NCBI GenBank assembly: GCA_032622095.1
Contig: CP136063.1
Span: 265,293,426 to 265,357,425, forward strand
DNA: 64,000 bases
Reading direction: 5' to 3'
From: Siphonodentalium dalli
Lineage: Eukaryota; Mollusca; Scaphopoda; Gadilida; Siphonodentaliidae
Numbering within the stretch: position 1 is the stretch's first letter; each line of letters begins with the position of its first letter. The notes beneath the pieces were generated by a model, which saw nothing but the letters and a program-made list of their open reading frames with translations, ran no database searches and had not been told where the DNA came from. Below, in pieces: positions 42,501-53,960 of the stretch. Both the position numbers and the translations under genes were made by a program.

Positions 42501-44790
42501 CCGCTGTACTATCTCACCACCTCTGTATCGTCCGCTGTACTATCTCACCACCTCTGATCGTCCGCTGTACTATCTCACCACCTCTGTATCGTCCGCTGTA
42601 CTATCTCACCACCTCTGATCGTCCGCTGTACTATCTCACCACCTCTGTATCGTCCGCTGTACTATCTCACCACCTCTGATCGTCCGCTGTACTATCTCAC
42701 CACCTCTGATCGTCCGCTGTACTATCTCACCACCTCTCTATCGTCCGCTGTACTATCTCACCACCTCTGACTGTACTATCGTCCGCTGTACTAACTCACC
42801 ACCTCATATCGTCCGCTGTACTATCTCACCACCTCTGACTGTAATATCGTCCGCTGTACTAACTCACCACCTCTGATAGTCCGCTGTACTATCTCACCAC
42901 CTCTGACTGTAACGTCCGCTGTACTAACTCACCACCTCTGATCGTCCGCTGTACTATCTCACCACCTCTCTATCGTCCGCTGTACTATCTCACCACCTCT
43001 GATCGTCCGCTGTACTGTCTCACCACCTCTGATCGTCCGCTGTACTATCTCACCACCTCTGATCGTCCGATGTACTATCTCACCACCTCTGATCGTCCGC
43101 TGTACTATCTCACCACCTCTCTATCGTCCGCTGTACTATCTCACCACCTCTCTATCGTCCGCTGTACTATCTCACCACCTCTGATCGTCCGCTGTACTAT
43201 CTCACCACCTCTCTATCGTCCGCTGTACTATCTCACCACCTCTGATCGTCCGATGTACTATCTCACCACCTCTCTATCGTCCGCTGTACTATCTCACCAC
43301 CTCTGATCGTCCGCTGTACTATCTCACCACCTCTCTATCGTCCGCTGTTCTATCTCACCACCTCTGGTCCTCCGCTGTACTATCTCACCACCTCTCTATC
43401 GTCCGCTGTACTATCTCACCACCTCTGATCGTCCGCTGTACTATCTCACCACCTCTCTATCGTCCGCTGTGCTATCTCACCACCTCTGATCGTCCGCTGT
43501 ACTATCTCACCACCTCTCTATCGTCCGCTGTACTATCTCACCACCTCTGATCGTCCGCTGTACTATCTCACCACCTCTCTATCGTCCGCTGTTCTATCTC
43601 ACCACCTCTGATCGTCCGCTGTACTATCTCACCACCTCTCTATCGTCCGCTGTACTATCTCACCACCTCTGATCGTCCACTGTACTATCTCACCACCTCT
43701 CTATCGTCCGCTGTACTATCTCACCAACTCTCTATCGTCCGCTGTACTATCTCACCACCTCTCTATCGTCCGCTGTACTATCTCACCACCTCTGATCGTC
43801 CGCTGTACTATCTCACCACCTCTCTATCGTCCGCTGTACTATCTCACCACCTCTGATCGTCCGCTGTACTATCTCACCACCTCTGATCATCCGCTGTACT
43901 ATCTCACCACCTCTGATCGTCCGCTGTACTATCTCACCACCTCTGATCGTCCGCTGTACTATCTCACCACCTCTGATCGTCCGCTGTACTATCTCACCAC
44001 CTCTCTATCGTCCGCTGTACTATCTCACCACCTCTCTATCGTCCGCTGTACTATCTCACCACCTCTGATCGTCCGCTGTACTATCTCACCACCTCTCTAT
44101 CGTCCGCTGTACTATCTCACCACCTCTCTATCGTCCGCTGTACTATCTCACCACCTCTCTATCGTCCGCTGTACTATCTCACCACCTCTCTATCGTCCGA
44201 TGTACTATCTCACCACCTCTCTATCGTCCGCTGTACTATATCACCACCTCTGATCGTCCGCTGTACTATCTCACCACCTCTCTATCGTCCGCTGTACTAT
44301 CTCACCACCTCTGACTGTACTATCTCACCACCTCGGATCGTCCGCTGTACTATCTCACCACCTCTCTATCGTCCGCTGTACTATCTCACCACCGCTCTAT
44401 CGTCCGCTGTACTATCTCACCACCTCTGATCGTCCGCTGTACTATCTCACCACCTCTGATTGTCCGCTGTACTATCTCACCACCTCTGACTGTACTATCT
44501 CACCACCTCTGATCGTCCGCTGTACTATCTCACCACCTCTGATCGTCCGCTGTACTATCTCACCACCTCTCTATCGTCCGCTGTACTATCTCACCACCTC
44601 TGATCGTCCGCTGTACTATCTCACCACCTCTCTATCGTCCGCTGTACTATCTCACCACCTCTGATCGTCCGCTGTACTATCTCACCACCTCTCTATCGTC
44701 CGCTGTACTATCTCACCACCTCTCTATCGTCCGCTGTACTATCTCACCACCTCTGATCGTCCGCTGTACTATCTCACCACCTCTGACTGT
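39523..44790. repeat. 5.27-kb minisatellite grown inside an RT sequence
   Basis: About 175 units. Each has a nearly invariant 26-bp core (CGTCCGCTGTACTATCTC followed by ACCACCTC) and a variable linker: TGAT, ATAT, TGTAT, TCTAT, AATAT, or the long TGACTGTAATAT. Linkers give 30-, 31- or 38-bp units. ATAT and TGTAT dominate the left half, TCTAT and TGAT the right. The core begins at the RT codons after the F-A-x-D motif (39,511-39,522), and the last unit runs straight into the downstream RT codons. The long-linker unit carries the ancestral CTCTGACTGTAA. Frames across the array, including one of 249 codons, are artefacts. Confidence 0.97.
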
Positions 44791-44990
44791 AACTATTTGC
44801 AACAAGATCTAAACCAGCTTCGACAGCTTGAAAATGGGACAAATAAATGCGAAATCATTGCAATAGCCAGAAAAAAGGAACCAATTACCAACAACTATAT
44901 ACTACATGGCACTTTAGTTAAAAACAAAGTACATCGGCCTTACTATCACAAACAAGCTTGAATGGAAACCTCACATTAACAGCCAAGGCA
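44781..44990 (+). pseudogene. Reverse transcriptase fragment, continuation after the array
   Basis: Reads SDCNYLQQDLNQLRQLENG, KCEIIAIARKKEPI, NNYILHG and, after one frame change, KYIGLTITNKLEWKPHIN. This is the segment that directly follows the catalytic motif in Jockey/CR1-like LINE RTs (cysteine/leucine-rich helix, KCE-I--TRK, YLG-T---L-W--HI). Similarity ends near 44,990. Together with 39,420-39,522 it is one RT split by the minisatellite. Confidence 0.78.
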
Positions 44991-45229
44991 ATGAGCTATT
45001 TGTTTATTGAATTGCTGTGTGAAATTATCAATTATTCCAGCAGTTCTTGGTACCAAAAAGGACACATAATTACTTTTTTCAACCTCTCAAATGTATTAAA
45101 ATCCATAGCTTAAGTCGTCTCTCAATAATTGCTCAGAATCTATATACAACAAAGATGATGATATCTGAAATTCGCCAGATAGATACAGATAAATTCTTTG
45201 TTGAAAATATCTTGCCATTTTGGCTGGAT

Positions 45230-45580
45230 TTATGCAAAACGTGCGCCCCCTTATATATACGGGCGGCGTTGGCGGTGGGTATGCTGTTAAAATATTCACC
45301 TCCGTCAAAAACCGCCATAAACAGAAAGAATAGTAAAATATAGACAGACCTTGTTCTTATACCAATCAGAAACATGGCATAAACAGTATGTTATTGTCAA
45401 TTTTGTTTCCTTTGTAATGAAAACAAAAGCAAAAAACGTTACGTTACCTGGCTTTTGTTTAGATCCGGATATGGTAAACATAAAGAGCGTTATTTGTTAC
45501 TGTTTTCCTGATATGGAAATAATAAAGAGCGTTTATATCAGTTGTGTGTGATTAACCAATCATGTCATTCACCAAATTAA
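45230..45580. repeat. Dispersed repeat with paired TAAAGAGCGTT motif
   Basis: ACGGGCGGCGTTGGCGGTG, CCGTCAAAAACCGCC, AAACAGTATGTTATTGTC and GGATATGGTAAACATAAAG, then the motif at 45,481 and 45,523. Best-preserved copy in the window; a 90% look-alike in inverse orientation lies at 53.13-53.37 kb. Frames here are not protein-like. The preceding 45,050-45,230 resembles 22,630-22,760. Confidence 0.75.
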
Positions 45581-45636
45581 CCAAAGGGTGTGAAGACGAC
45601 AACTTTAGACGATATGATGATACATTTTCTTAAGGC

Positions 45637-46047
45637 GGAGGTCAAGTGACCAATTTTGAATGGGGACTTCCATGCAAATCTGCAGAGCAAAAGTTACAGA
45701 GTTGCACATACTTCCGAGTGTGACTTGATGTGGTATTGGAAACAACAGGTATTTATTTGACAGGTTCGCTTGGAACTTGTTCCAATTTCTAGGTTGGTGT
45801 ATTTATTTTTGAATTTTATATTAATTTTTCAAATGTGGGTCAAATGATGTGATTCCAGAAAAATATTCTCAAAAATATATTTATTGCAAAATTGTATAAT
45901 TAACCAAGCGGTCGGACCCGCCAGATAAATACATGTTGCTAACAATACCACATCAAGTCACACTTAGAAGTATGTGCAACTCTGTAGCTTTTGCTCTGCA
46001 GATTTGCATGGAAAAAATCCCCATTCAAAATTGTTCACATGACCTCC
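45637..46047. mobile_element. Foldback element (about 105-bp arms)
   Basis: GGAGGTCAAGTGACC..TTTTGAATGGGGA, CATGCAAATCTGCAGAGCAA and GACTTGATGTGGTATTG on the left are mirrored at 45,945-46,047. The roughly 190-bp AT-rich middle carries no gene. Confidence 0.85.
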
Positions 46048-46074
46048 CCCACCATTAATAGAATCATATTACCC

Positions 46075-47530
46075 AACCAGCATCATAGTAATTCAACAGT
46101 ACCCATAGAATCATAGAAAGTCAGCAGGACCCACATAATCATAGCAATTCAGCAGGACTCACGGATTCATAGCAAATCAGCAGGACCCACAGAATCATAA
46201 CAATTCAGCAGGACCCACAAAATCATAGTAATTCAACAGGACTCACAGAATCATAGCAATTCAACAGGACCCACAGAATCATAGCAATTCAGCAGGACCC
46301 ACAGAATCATAGCAATTCAGCAGGACCCACGGAATCATAGCAATTCAGCAGGACCCACAGAATCATAGCAATTCAGCAGCACCCACATACTCGTAACAAT
46401 TCAGCAGGACCCACATAACCATAGCAATTCAGCAGGACCCACATAATCATAGCAATTCAGCAGGACCCACAGAATCATAGCAATTCAACAGGACTCAAAG
46501 AATCATAGCAATTCAACAGGACTCACAGAATCATAGCAATTCAGCAGGAACCACAGAATCATAGCAATTCAGCAGGACCAACAGAATCATAGCAATTCAA
46601 CAGGACCCACAGAATCATAGCAATTCAACAGGACTCACAGAATCATAGCAATTCAGCAGGAACCACAGAATCATAGCAATTCAGCAGGACCCACAGAATC
46701 ATAGCAATTCAGCAGGACCCACAGAATCATAGCAATTCAGTAGGGCCCACAATATCATAGCAATTCAACAGAACTCACACAATCATAGCAATTCAACAGA
46801 ACTCACAGAATCATAGCAATTCAGTAGGGCCCACAATATCATAGCAATTCAACAGAACTCACACAATCATAGCAATTCAGCAGGACACACAGAATCATAG
46901 CAATTCAGCAGGGCACACAGAATCATAGCAATTCAACAGAACTCACAGAATCATAGCAATTCAGCAGGACCCACAGAATCATAGCTATTCAGCAGGACCC
47001 ACATAAGCATAACAATTCAGCAGGACCCACATAATCATAGCAATTCAGCAGGACCCACATAATCATAGCAATTCAGCAGGACCCACATAATCATAGCAAT
47101 TCAGCAGGACCCACATAATCATAACAATTCAGCAGGACCCACATAACCATAGCAATTCAACTGGACCCACATACTCATATCAATTCAGTAGGGCCCATAT
47201 ACTCATAGCAATTCAGCAGGGCATACGGAATCATAACAATTCAGCAGGACCCACATAATCATAGCAATTCAGCAGGACCCACACAACCATAGTAATTAAG
47301 CAGGACCCACATAATCAATGCAATTCAGCAGGAACCACATAATCATAGCAATTCAGCAGAACCCACCGAATCATAGCAATTCAGCAGGACACACCGAATC
47401 ATAGCAATTCAACAGGACTCACAGAATCATAGCAATTCAACAGAACCCACAAAATCATAGCAATTCAGCAGGACCCACAAAATCATAGCAATTCAGCAGG
47501 ACACACCGAATCATAGCAATTCAGCGGGAC
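46075..47530. repeat. 28-bp minisatellite (about 52 units)
   Basis: Unit AATCATAGCAATTCAGCAGG plus ACCCACAG, with variation at the ACAG/ATAA junction and CAGCAGG/CAACAGG. Several blocks of units recur in the same order (for example the AGTAGGGCCCACAATATC unit at about 46,738 and 46,823), so larger segments were duplicated. Confidence 0.97.
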
Positions 47531-48076
47531 TACTTAACCAGGGGTTCGTATATAATTCGCTATTACGTATGACCTGTGCCCTCAAATGAAATGAAAGGAC
47601 CACCGTGCACCATCGAAATGCTAATATCTAATAATATAAGTAAATTCCACGCATCGCTATCAAAAGCCAATTAGCACACTCGAGTTAATTGTGAATAAAC
47701 GCGTGTGTATTTATTAGATATTTTTGGCCGCTTCTGAATTTAGTGCAATATGCATGTCATACATATTTACACAGCGACGTGCGTTACCAAAAGCTCCAGA
47801 CGAGGTGGGCGCGGGCGAATGTCGATAAATACTATATTTTCTTTTTCTAGGAAGCGTATCAAAAGAAGGTCATCTCGACAATGAATTTACGAGCTGCACG
47901 TTTGCATAAATACAGCCAAATATGGCAAGAGATTTTCAACAAAGTATTTCTCCGGATCTATCTGGCGAAAATTCTTGAATTTCACATTTCATCATCTTCA
48001 TTATTTGTAGAAGCTGAGAAATTATTAAGAGATAACAAAAACTATTAATTATAATACATTTGGGAGGTTGAAAATA
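47531..48076. other. No gene recognised
   Basis: An acceptor-like TTTTTCTAG precedes GAAGCGTATC near 47,850, but no convincing exon follows. Confidence 0.3.
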
Positions 48077-48319
48077 TTATTTTCTTTGTTGTCCCTTTCG
48101 GTAATTAATAATTTCACACAACGCTCCAATCACCAAACAGCTTATTGTCTTGGCTCCATGAGAGGAGGCTTCATTTTTATCATTATGTGGAGTTAGATAT
48201 TTAATTGCACAATATAGAGTCATACCCCCATATAGTATGATGAAGAATAAAGCAGTCACAAATATTCCAGCCCAATGAAAACAACTGTTGATATGCAGTG
48301 TGGTCCACACAAGCATCAA
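48077..48319 (-). CDS. Possible membrane-protein exon or remnant
   Basis: An 80-codon minus-strand frame with a hydrophobic helix (CFHWAGIFVTALFFIILYGG, then MTLYCAIKYL) and a polar tail. An acceptor-like ATCAACAG precedes the helix codons (about 48,288). The H-W-x-G, F-x-x-Y-G-G-x-x-x-Y spacing recalls multi-pass proteins such as the DRAM/TMEM150 group, but the likeness is weak. No partner exons were found, and the 3' part reads into unrelated-looking sequence. It may be a decayed exon or chance. Confidence 0.18.
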   Translation of the reverse strand: MMLVWTTLHINSCFHWAGIFVTALFFIILYGGMTLYCAIKYLTPHNDKNEASSHGAKTISCLVIGALCEIINYRKGQQRK

Positions 48320-49103
48320 GCAATCAACAGAAATTAGGCCAAAGTGTTAAGAGATATGGTGGTCAGCTTCTACTTGGTTATGAAGCCATCACCCAAAACA
48401 CATGTCAGCCCAATTTTTCATTGAACAACATGAATGACATGAAACTGATCAAATATAGAAAATTATTTATGGGTAGTTGCCTTTCTAAGTGAAAATAATC
48501 ATAAAATTTCATGAATCAAGAAAAATTAAGTCTCCTCTCATGATCTTCAGATATGATATCATGGATATATGATCTGCACTTTTGAAACAAATCTAATTTA
48601 CAGAAGTTCTTGGTACCTGAAAATGGTGAAATTTTAAACATTTTACATGTCATAAAAGTGAATTAAATAAGATTATAATAATAAAATTTTCGATAGTTCT
48701 TAAATAATGTATTACAATAATCGCTTATACCAAATTTCACAAATAAATTCTTGTCAGATTTTGAGAAAATCCATTTAGAAATGCCAGGAAATTTTATCCA
48801 AACGTGTAGCTGACCCTTAATTATTCGAGATATACATGTTATTTTATCTTCCCCGAAGAAAATTGAATCTAGTCATGTATTTGTTATAACTTCGGTAAGT
48901 CTCTTCGGAGTATATATGAATCGTACATGTACATGTATATTAGTTTGTCACTTTAATGTTGCGGCTTTAATATTGAAGACGCCTAATATGAACGCAAATG
49001 TTACGAATCGATAACAAACCATCAAGTCGTGCAAAGCATCCTCCTCTTCCGTGTGATGAATCATAAACTCCCGTAGAATGACAGGCTGCCATCGATACAA
49101 TCC
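48320..49103. other. No feature recognised
   Basis: AT-rich sequence with a short ACATGTACATGTA palindrome near 48,925 and nothing coding. Confidence 0.35.
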
Positions 49104-50328
49104 GGTTCCGCTTTATATGTCCGGTTCCGCTTTATATGTCCGATTCCACGCTTTAGATGTCCGATTCCACGCTTTATATGTCCGATTCCACGCTTTAGAT
49201 GTCCGATTCCACGCTTTATATGTCCGATTCCACGCTTTATATGTCCGATTCCACGCTTTATATGTCCGGTTCCACGCTTTAGATGTCCGATTCCACGCTT
49301 TAGATGTCCGATTCCACGCTTTATATGTCCGATTCCACGCTTTAGATGTCCGATTCCACGCTTTAGATGTCCGATTCCACGCTTTAGATGTCCGATTCCA
49401 CGCTTTATATGTCCGATTCCACGCTTTATATGTCCGGTTCCACGCTTTAGATGTCCGATTCCACGCTTTAGATGTCCGATTCCACGCTTTAGATGTCCGA
49501 TTCCACGCTTTAGATGTCCGATTCCACGCTTTATATGTCCGATTCCACGCTTTAGATGTCCGATTCCACGCTTTAGATGTCCGATTCCACGCTTTATATG
49601 TCCGGTTCCGCTTTATATGTCCGATTCCACGCTTTATATGTCCGATTCCACGCTTTATATGTCCGATTCCACGCTTTATATGTCCGATTCCACGCTTTAG
49701 ATGTCCGATTCCACGCTTTAGATGTCCGATTCCACGCTTTAGATGTCCGATTCCACGCTTTAGATGTCCGATTCCACGCTTTATATGTCCGATTCCACGC
49801 TTTATATGTCCGATTCCACGCTTTAGATGTCCGATTCCACGCTTTAGATGTCCGATTCCACGCTTTAGATGTCCGATTCCACGCTTTAGATGTCCGATTC
49901 CACGCTTTATATGTCCGATTCCACGCTTTAGATGTCCGATTCCACGCTTTAGATGTCCGATTCCACGCTTTAGATGTCCGATTCCACGCTTTAGATGTCC
50001 GATTCCACGCTTTAGATGTCCGATTCCACGCTTTAGATGTCCGATTCCACGCTTTAGATGTCCGATTCCACGCTTTAGATGTCCGATTCCACGCTTTATA
50101 TGTCCGATTCCACGCTTTAGATGTCCGATTCCACGCTTTAGATGTCCGATTCCACGCTTTAGATGTCCGATTCCACGCTTTAGATGTCCGATTCCACGCT
50201 TTAGATGTCCGATTACACGCTTTAGATGTCCGATTCCACGCTTTAGATGTCCGATTCCACGCTTTAGATGTTCGATTCCACGCTTTAGATGTCCGATTCC
50301 ACGCTTTAGATGTCCGATTCCACGATTT
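49104..50328. repeat. 21-bp minisatellite (about 57 units)
   Basis: Unit TTCCACGCTTTAGATGTCCGA with a TATATG variant, plus three shorter GGTTCCGCTT units near 49,110-49,130 and 49,603. Units of 21 bp keep frames open on both strands (432 codons plus, 407 minus), giving repeated HALDVRF or RGIGHLK words. These are by-products of unit length. Confidence 0.98.
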
Positions 50329-50925
50329 TTAACCAAACAATTTGAAGTGGCCAGTCGTTTTTCTGTTGAATACTAGTTAAGTGTTGGCATCTATATCATA
50401 GTATGTACATATAGCTTATCAGTTAGTTTTGTTCATCGTGCATAGCATGTGAAATTCCCAATTGTTAAAACATGAGGCGAAGAACACGAATAAAACTATG
50501 TGCATATGTGCAAATGTGCATATATATTTTATATATTTAATATATCATACCATGCCACCATACGACATCCTGTGTATTGAAATTTGTTCCATGGGCTTCC
50601 GTATGTGTGTTATTTATGCACGAGTTTTCTATCGCAAATCTCGCATGTTTATGGGGAAGATATGCAAGTGATATTTCTGGGATGACATGCACGAGTGATT
50701 CAATCTCATAATTAAATGTGAGACAACATTTTTAAAACGTTTTTCATCAACATGTCCTGATTTTTTGTGCACCCAGTTCAATTGTCAAACTTAATATTCC
50801 ATTGCTAAATTGTCTGGCAATCCAATGTTTGGTCGTGCTTTTTGTGACGAAAAACCATTCTAACTAATGCGCCAAAAATTAGATTTAGTAACTTGTCAAT
50901 TCTTGAGAAAGAGAACATGACAATC
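50329..50925. other. No gene recognised
   Basis: AT-rich sequence; one 69-codon frame without motifs. Confidence 0.35.
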
Positions 50926-52108
50926 GAATGCAGCGAGTGTGCTATCGGACCGGACGATAACACGCCGAAAACAGCGAGTGTGCTATCGGTCAGAACGATA
51001 AAACGCCGAAAACAGCGAGTGTGCTATCGGACCGGACGATAAAACGCCGAACCGGACATAAAAAAAACAGCGAGTGTGGTATCGAGCCGGACGATAAAAC
51101 GCCGAAAACAGCGAGTATGCTATCGGACCGGACGATAAAACGCCGAACCGGACATAAAAACAGCGAGTGCGGTATCGAGCCGGACGATAAAACGCCGAAA
51201 ACAGCGAGTGTGCTATCGGACCGGACGATAAAACGCCGAACCGGACATAAAAAAAACAGCGAGTGTGGTATCGAGCCGGACGATAAAACGCCGAAAACAG
51301 CGAGTGTGCTATCGGACCGGACGATAAAACCCCGAACCGGACATAAAAACAGCGAGTGTGGTATCGAGCCGGATGATAAAACGCAGAAAACAGCGAGTAT
51401 GCTATCGCGGACCGGACGATAAAACCCCGAACCGGACATAAAAACAGCGAGTGTGGTATCGAGCCGGATGATAAAACGCCGAAAACAGCGAGTATGCTAT
51501 CGGACCGGACGATAAAACGCCGAACCGGACATAAAAACAGCGAGTGTGGTATCGAGCCGGATGATAAAACGCCGAAAACAGCGAGTATGCTATCGGGCCG
51601 GACGATAAAACGCCGAACCGGACATAAAAACAGCGAGTGTGGTTTCGAGCCGAATGATAAAACGCTGAAAACAGCGAGTGTGCTATCGGACCGGACGATA
51701 TAACGCCGAAAACAGCGAGTGTGGTTTCGAGCCGAATGATAAAACGCCGAAAACAGCGGGTATGCTATCGGACCGGACGATAAAACGCCGAACCGGACAT
51801 AAAAAAAACAGGGAGTGTGCTATCTGACCGGACGATAAAACGCCGAAAACAGCGAGAGTGCTATCTGACCGGACGATAAAATGCCGAAAACAGCGAGTGT
51901 GCCGTCTGACCGGACGATAAAACGCCGAAAACAGCGAGTGTGCTATCTGACCGGACGATATAACGCCGAAAACAGCGAGTGTGCTATCGGTCCGGACGAT
52001 AAAACGCCGAAAACAGCGAGTGTGCTATCTGACCGGACGATATAACGCCGAAAACAGCGAGTGTGCTATCTGACCGGACGATAAAACGCCGAAAACGGAC
52101 ATCAAAAT
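50926..52108. repeat. Composite minisatellite of 41- and 52-bp units
   Basis: Units start CAGCGAGTGTG and contain CCGGACGATAAAACGCCGAA. The 52-bp form adds CCGGACATAAAAA. In 51,020-51,700 the two alternate as a 93-bp dimer; after 51,800 only the 41-bp form repeats. The 93-bp dimer keeps a 31-residue frame open, which I consider an artefact. Confidence 0.97.
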
Positions 52109-52129
52109 AGGAGCTGGATTTTATATCGA

Positions 52130-52310
52130 TTGCAGCTTGTTGGAATATGGCGAAGGACAAATGATAGACTATGTACCCTCTGTCACTCAGAGATATGCGA
52201 CCATCATCATCATGTCGTTCTTGACTGTATTGAACTCCGAAACATACACGCTCAGTAACTGAGATCGTACTATCACGGAAACCGCTATGTTTGGCATAAT
52301 CAACTCCAAG
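52130..52310 (+). pseudogene. LINE ORF2 C-terminal finger remnant
   Basis: In one frame the sequence reads RRTNDRLCTLCHSEICDHHH then HVVLDCIELRNI before a stop. The C-x2-C, H-rich and D-C spacing matches the C-terminal zinc-finger motif of APE-type LINE ORF2 proteins, including the one at 7070-7126 in this window (C-x2-C-x9-H-x4-C). It starts immediately after the composite minisatellite, so that array may also lie in or beside LINE sequence. Confidence 0.5.
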
Positions 52311-52920
52311 CCATGCAATATCTATATACTATACTGATATACTATACACATTGTTTATACGTGTACCAAAACTCTATAAAGAATGACCCCGACGCCAATA
52401 CAGTATTGCGTTGTGTATTCCTACATATATAGCTGTGCTCTATGTTGTAGCACCATACGCACACGTATTCAATATCGCACCGCGCAGCCGCTTATGCACC
52501 GTATTATTTAATGTGTAATCATGTTTCGCTCTGCAATATCTACATTTGATGATCAGAGACATTACTTGAATTGAATAGAGTTATATGAGAGGTTGTGGGT
52601 TCATACAGCCTGATATTTCTGAATGTATAAGATGCATCATTATCTTGTCAAAGTCATCGATTCCAATAGTTTTACATCAATCAAGATACTTAATTCCGAC
52701 GCAATATACTAGCGCACGTATAATTGAATATAACTTATATTGATTTGAGATTTTGTAAGTTCAGCATGGAGTCGTTCTGATTAATAATTCGGACATTTGT
52801 GATGTTTCATGTCGCATGAAAGTCTTCGTCAAGAATCACGATTTAGTTTCACGGGCGATCAATATTTCATCACGTCAGTAGTCTACGATTGCACTAACCA
52901 ATTGGTCGGATTAGTCGTCT
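52311..52920. other. No gene recognised
   Basis: AT-rich, with scattered short frames only. Confidence 0.35.
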
Positions 52921-53372
52921 CCGGTTTAAAGGCACGGGCGGCGTTCGTTGCAGAAATATTCATATTTGTTCAAATCGCCATCAACAGAAGGAATATTAAA
53001 ATATATATAGTTTTGTTCATATGCCAAACATAATCAGCGCGTAAATAGTAAAGTGTCGTCAAGACGTACGATGGTGTACGTAAACAAGAGCCTGCTCGTG
53101 TTACAGAGGTTGTGCTCCTGTTTACATAACACAGCGCAATTATATTGGTTAATCACACAGAAATGATATAAAAGCTCTTTATTATTTCCATATCAGGAAA
53201 ACAGTAACAAATAACGCTCTTTATGTTTACCATATCCGGATCTAAACAAAAGCCAGGAAACGTAACGTTTTTTTGCTTTTGTTTACATAACAAAGGGGGA
53301 AAAAAATGACAATAACATATTGTTTATGCCATATTTCTGATTGGTATAAGAACAAAGTCTGTCTGGTCGGAT
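52921..53372. repeat. Two opposing pieces of the AAAGAGCGTT repeat family
   Basis: The left piece (52,926-53,035) starts TTTAAAGGCACGGGCGGCG in the forward sense. The right piece (53,130-53,372) is the inverse of the 45.3-45.57 kb copy, with AAAGCTCTTTA at 53,171 and AACGCTCTTTA at 53,213. The arrangement is head-to-head. Confidence 0.65.
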
Positions 53373-53960
53373 CATCATGAAATATGTCGTGGATGTTAAC
53401 ATTGACATGCAGATGGGAACGAGTCCTTTTGGGGTCATTCAGCAAAAAAACATGACCGGCAGCGGCCATCTTGTATTTTACTCTTTGCATCACTAAATCC
53501 TTTGGCATAGGCTACAGGTCGTACCTTTGGTCGGATGTTTATGAAATTTGTCATGACTGTTGAAATTGACATGTAGATGGGAACGAGTCATTTTGGGGTC
53601 ATTCGGCAAAAAACATGGCCCCCAGCGGCCATCTTGGTTTTCAAAATTCAATCCGTTAGCACAGACTACAGGCCAGAGTGTTTGTCTGATCATCATGAAA
53701 TTTGTCGTGGAAGTTAATATTGACATGTAGATGGGAATGAGGTATTTTGAGGTCATTCAGCCATATGGCCGCCGGTAGCCATCTTGGATTTAACTTTTTT
53801 ACTATGACTAAATCCGTTGATACAGGCTACAGGTCGTATCTTTTGTCGGATCATCATTAAAATTGTCATAGATGCTAACATTGATATGTAAATAGGAAGC
53901 GGCCATCATGGATTTTGCTCTTTGCATAACTAGACCTTTCAACTTTTCACATTCCTAATC
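53369..53960. repeat. 160-bp tandem repeat with CGGCCATCTTGG
   Basis: Four units spaced 163, 154 and 162 bp, each with GATCATCATGAAATTTGTCG, TTGACATGTAGATGGGAA, TTTTGGGGTCATTC, CGGCCATCTTGGATTTTA and GACTAAATCCGTT. A further part-unit is at 63,721-63,800. Confidence 0.85.

Noticed and set aside
39523-44790. CRISPR-like array of short repeats
   Set aside because: Linkers are only 4-12 bp and from a tiny set, there are no unique spacers, and the setting is animal transposon DNA. It is a minisatellite.
49078-50376. 432-codon plus and 407-codon minus frames
   Set aside because: By-products of a 21-bp repeat without stops on either strand.
50990-51439. 149-codon minus and 133-codon plus frames
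   Set aside because: By-products of the 93-bp dimer in the composite minisatellite.
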